Under the pieces are notes generated by a model, which had not been told where the DNA came from, searched no databases, and saw only the letters and a list, made by a program, of their open reading frames with translations. Source: Bacillota bacterium (GTDB lineage: Bacteria; Bacillota_I; Bacilli_A; RF39; UBA660). From it: a DNA stretch of 64,000 bases. The stretch spans positions 18,971-82,970 of the forward strand of contig JAEWBI010000037.1 of assembly GCA_023391185.1 (NCBI GenBank), given 5' to 3'. Shown here one piece after another: positions 61,195-64,000 of the stretch. Numbering within the stretch: the stretch's first letter is position 1; the number at the start of each line of letters is the position of its first letter. The position numbers and the translations under genes are program-made.

Positions 61195-62664
61195 ATGAAA
61201 AAGATGAGAGAGAAATATAATTTATTGACAGCAATAGCAATTTGTTTTTTGGTTTATGTTGTTCTTAGTTGGTTTGTGCCAACAGGTTCAGTAGCAAATA
61301 ATGAGTTTACTGGAGCTGGCACAAATCCAGTGGGATTATTTGGTTTAATATACTATCCTGGTATTACAGCAGGTACATTCCTACAATTTGGATTAATCAT
61401 TTTAGCAATTGGGGCATTATATGGTGTAATGAATAAGACTGGTGTTTATGGAACAATAGTTAATAATACTGTAAGTAAAATTAGAGGAAAAGAAAAAAGA
61501 TTCCTAATGATTACAGTAGCCTTATTAATTATTATAAGTTCATTAGTTGGTCTTCCATATGCTATGTTAGTAGTTGTACCATTCTTAATGGCAGTTATGT
61601 TAAAATTAGGTTATAACAAAATAACTACTGTTGCTAGTACTATTGGTTCAATTTTAGTTGGACAAATTGGTTCAACTTTTGGTTATACAATAGCTGGTTT
61701 ATCTTCAAGTCTATTAGGACTTGAAATAACTGAAGGTATTTGGTCAAGATTAGCCTTATTAGTAATTGTATTATTCTTATTTGTTCTATTTGTAACAGGA
61801 AACAAAGAAACAAAAGTAAAAGAAGCAAAGAAAGCTAATCATGATAAGAAAGGTAAAAAAGATACAGTAAACGAAATTACTTCAGAAGAAAAAGTAATTT
61901 TCTTAGAAAATGAAGTGACTTCAAACAAAAAAACATTCTCACTTAAACTATTATTTATTTTAACTTTTATAATAGCATGTGTTAGTATGTTTAATTGGAA
62001 TACAGTATTTAAATTTACTGCATTTGAAGACTTTTATGAAAAAATAGTTGGTATAACTGTTTCAGATTATCCACTTCTTAAGAATTTCTTAGGATTAACA
62101 AATCCATTTGGATATTGGGATTCTTATGAATTAGTAGCCTTATTAATTGTTTCATCAATTATAATAGGGTGGGTATACAATTTATCTTTAGTAGATTTAT
62201 TTGATGGAATGAAAGCTGGAGCAAGAAGAGTTTTAAAACCAGCATGTGTAATTATGATTGCTAATATTATATTTACATTAGTACTATCATCTACAGAAGG
62301 TACAATGTTAGTATATATAACTGAGAAATTAGCATCTATTTCTGATTCATTTAATTTATTTACAACAGCATTAACAGGTATAATTGGTGGATTCTTCTAT
62401 AATAATTATTATTATTATTTTAATTCAATAGCAACCGATTTAGCAATCCACATTGATGCTGATTACTATACAATAATGACATTTATTTTACAAAGTATAT
62501 ATGGATTAATGATGATGATTCTTCCTACAAGTTTAATACTTGTAAGTGGACTTAGCATGCTTGGTGTATCATTCAGAGAATGGATTAAATATATATGGCG
62601 TTTTGTAGCTCAATTATTAGTTATCGTTCTTATAATAAGTGTTATCTTAGTATTAGTTGTGTAA
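61195..62664 (+). CDS. YfcC/DcuC-type membrane transporter
   Basis: The 489-residue protein has about twelve hydrophobic helices. Its features recall the YfcC/DcuC family (C4-dicarboxylate or amino-acid related anion transporters): LSWFVPTGSV near the start, ALYGVMNKTGVYGTIV, SSLVGLPYAMLVVVPFLMAVMLKLGY, and IGSILVGQIGSTFGYTIAGL. The central cytoplasmic loop is Lys/Glu rich. GGAGGTAATAGATA precedes the ATG. A TATAAT lies at 61171. Substrate unknown. Confidence 0.8.
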   Translation: MKKMREKYNLLTAIAICFLVYVVLSWFVPTGSVANNEFTGAGTNPVGLFGLIYYPGITAGTFLQFGLIILAIGALYGVMNKTGVYGTIVNNTVSKIRGKEKRFLMITVALLIIISSLVGLPYAMLVVVPFLMAVMLKLGYNKITTVASTIGSILVGQIGSTFGYTIAGLSSSLLGLEITEGIWSRLALLVIVLFLFVLFVTGNKETKVKEAKKANHDKKGKKDTVNEITSEEKVIFLENEVTSNKKTFSLKLLFILTFIIACVSMFNWNTVFKFTAFEDFYEKIVGITVSDYPLLKNFLGLTNPFGYWDSYELVALLIVSSIIIGWVYNLSLVDLFDGMKAGARRVLKPACVIMIANIIFTLVLSSTEGTMLVYITEKLASISDSFNLFTTALTGIIGGFFYNNYYYYFNSIATDLAIHIDADYYTIMTFILQSIYGLMMMILPTSLILVSGLSMLGVSFREWIKYIWRFVAQLLVIVLIISVILVLVV

Positions 62665-62687
62665 AAGAGACTGTTGTCTCTTTTTTT
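62664..62687 (+). terminator. Rho-independent terminator of the transporter gene
   Basis: AAAGAGAC pairs with GTCTCTTT around TGTT, followed by a T run. Confidence 0.85.
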
Positions 62688-62740
62688 ATTTCATTTTTTG
62701 TGGTAAAATTATTAAAGATAAGAGTAGGGTGAATATAGTT

Positions 62741-63625
62741 ATGGAATATGCAAATATAATATTTATTTATTTATGTATTTTTTGGTTTATTATATTTGGA
62801 GTTTTATTTATATATTTATATATAAAGAGCTATAAGCCATATAAACCACAATTTAACTTAGATTTTTATACTCAATTACCAAGTGATATTAATTTAATTG
62901 AACTCAGTAATCTTATGTATAAAAAAATTATGCCGGCTGCTTTATCAGCGGAAGTTATTAAGTTATTTAATGATGGAATAATTAAAGTTATTAATGATAA
63001 AGGTGAAGATTATATTATCATTGATAAAGTAAATGCTAGAGATTTTAGTGTAGGACAAGATTATACAGTTAAATTATTATTAAATATAATTGGAGATGGT
63101 AATCGTGTCTCAATTAATGAAATTTATAAATTTTGTGAACGTAAAAAAAACTGTGATATTTTTTTAATGGAGTATAATATTTGGGTTCGAATTATGCGTA
63201 AGGAAAATTATAAGCATATTTTCTATGAATCAAAAAGTCAGTACGGTATGGTAAAACTTGTTACTGTAATTGGTTGTGCATTATTTATTGCGAATATTGC
63301 AGGTGAATTTAGAACGCCAGTTGGATATATAACATTAATTCCTGCAGTATTTATATTACTGTATTTTACTAAAATATATAAAAGGACAAGAGAAGCAAAT
63401 GAAGAATATCATAAATGGGTTGCTTTTAAGCAATTCTTAGAGAATATTGAGAACTTTGAATATGCAATAGCTGATCCTGATAAGTATGTTATGTATGGAA
63501 CAGTATTAGGAATCAAAGGGTTAGAGAAGAAAATAACTAATCATGAATATTTTGATAAGGTTGCAGAGTCAGTTAATAGATGTGTTGTTAGAGCTATTTT
63601 AAACGGTAATAGAAAGCTATTTTAA
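62741..63625 (+). CDS. DUF2207-like membrane protein
   Basis: The start is set at the ATG after GTAGGGTGAATA; earlier codons lie in the transporter terminator. The 294-residue protein has one N-terminal helix (about 5-28), a cytoplasmic domain with winged-helix look (NLIELSNLMYKKIMPAALSAEVIKLFNDGIIKVI), two helices (about 170-212), and the DUF2207 C-terminal pattern (EYHKWVAFKQFLENIENFE to DKYVMYGTVLGIKGLEKK). It lacks the long N-terminal extracellular DUF2207 part. Function unknown. Confidence 0.7.
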   Translation: MEYANIIFIYLCIFWFIIFGVLFIYLYIKSYKPYKPQFNLDFYTQLPSDINLIELSNLMYKKIMPAALSAEVIKLFNDGIIKVINDKGEDYIIIDKVNARDFSVGQDYTVKLLLNIIGDGNRVSINEIYKFCERKKNCDIFLMEYNIWVRIMRKENYKHIFYESKSQYGMVKLVTVIGCALFIANIAGEFRTPVGYITLIPAVFILLYFTKIYKRTREANEEYHKWVAFKQFLENIENFEYAIADPDKYVMYGTVLGIKGLEKKITNHEYFDKVAESVNRCVVRAILNGNRKLF

Positions 63626-63630
63626 GAAAT

Positions 63631-64000
63631 ATGATTTATAGACTAGATAATGAAGATTATGAGGTAGAGATAGTAAAAAAAGGTAATAAAAATACCTATG
63701 TTAGAGTAAAAGAAGATTTGACAATCCAAGTGACGACAAATCATTTTGCAAGTAAACATGATATCAAAAATCTACTTGACCGTAATCAAGACTTTCTAAG
63801 AAAAACATTAAGTAAGAGAAAAATAGATAGTGACAAAGATAATGATTTTTATTTCCTTGGTAAACAATTTGATATAGTTGTTGTACCAATACTAAAAGGT
63901 ATTGAAGTAGATGGAAATAAAATATATCTTCCAAATAAAGAATTACTGGATAAATGGTTAAAAAAACAAACATTAAAAATATTTGAAGAACGTTTACAAT
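63631..64000 (+). CDS. YgjP-like (DUF45, SprT-type) metallopeptidase, 3' end outside window
   Basis: The frame opens at the ATG 5 nt after the previous stop and runs to the window end (123 residues visible). The visible part matches the N-terminal half of YgjP/DUF45 proteins: YEVEIVKKGNKNTYVRVKEDLTIQVTTNHFA, then DIKNLLDRNQDFLRKTLSK and FYFLGKQFDIVVV, followed by the helix leading to the zinc site. The HExxH motif would lie beyond the window. Confidence 0.75.
   Translation, partial: MIYRLDNEDYEVEIVKKGNKNTYVRVKEDLTIQVTTNHFASKHDIKNLLDRNQDFLRKTLSKRKIDSDKDNDFYFLGKQFDIVVVPILKGIEVDGNKIYLPNKELLDKWLKKQTLKIFEERLQ

Overview
The window is AT-rich, densely coded chromosome from a low-GC Bacillota (Firmicutes) bacterium. 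The evidence is SpoIVA, the GatCAB amidotransferase, T-box riboswitches, GGAGG ribosome binding sites, sigma-A type promoters and a Siphovirus-type prophage. TGA is used as a stop codon (for example in the ATGA overlap of the two-component pair near 57800), so this is not a UGA-Trp mollicute code. An uncultured gut Bacilli lineage related to Erysipelotrichia or RF39 is a reasonable guess, but it is inference only.

Bases 1-18060 are host backbone: the C-terminal part of an LCP cell-wall ligase, a DEAD-box helicase, an O-antigen-ligase-like membrane protein, spoIVA, a VirB2-like pilin, and a zinc-ribbon membrane protein. An asparagine-sensing locus follows: promoter, T-box riboswitch, tRNA-Asn(GTT), second T-box, gatC-gatA-gatB-asnS-aspS. 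Then come hup, cca and a type IV pilin-like protein fused to BspA-type leucine-rich repeats.

Bases 18359-49486 (about 31.1 kb) are a complete-looking prophage inserted inside a dus (tRNA-dihydrouridine synthase) gene. A large serine integrase sits at the left end, followed by a divergent repressor/Cro switch with an array of related operators. The early region holds many small genes, a tyrosine recombinase, a PcfK/AcrIIA9-family gene beside a PcfJ gene, and a replication initiator with 12-bp iterons. Next is an ArpU/sigma-like late regulator, then the late operon: HNH, small and large terminase, portal, protease, HK97 capsid, connectors, tail tube, tail chaperones with a textbook -1 frameshift site, tape measure, Dit, Tal, DUF859, XhlA, M23 endolysin and holin. 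A near-identical promoter-like dyad plus terminator cassette lies before the HNH gene and again before the portal. The left junction leaves a dead 5' dus stub on its own promoter. At the right junction the phage carries a substitute dus 5' end with its own promoter, so the lysogen makes a chimeric DusB.

Bases 49487-64000 return to host backbone: dusB-RDD-lysS-ackA-nrnA, a large membrane protein of unknown function, a second pilin-like protein, a two-component system, two paralogous membrane-anchored proteins, a radical SAM protein, a YfcC-type transporter, a DUF2207-like membrane protein, and the start of a YgjP-type metallopeptidase cut by the window end. Four host proteins (17041, 56516, 59122, 59616) share a C-terminal two-cysteine motif that may mark one surface system.
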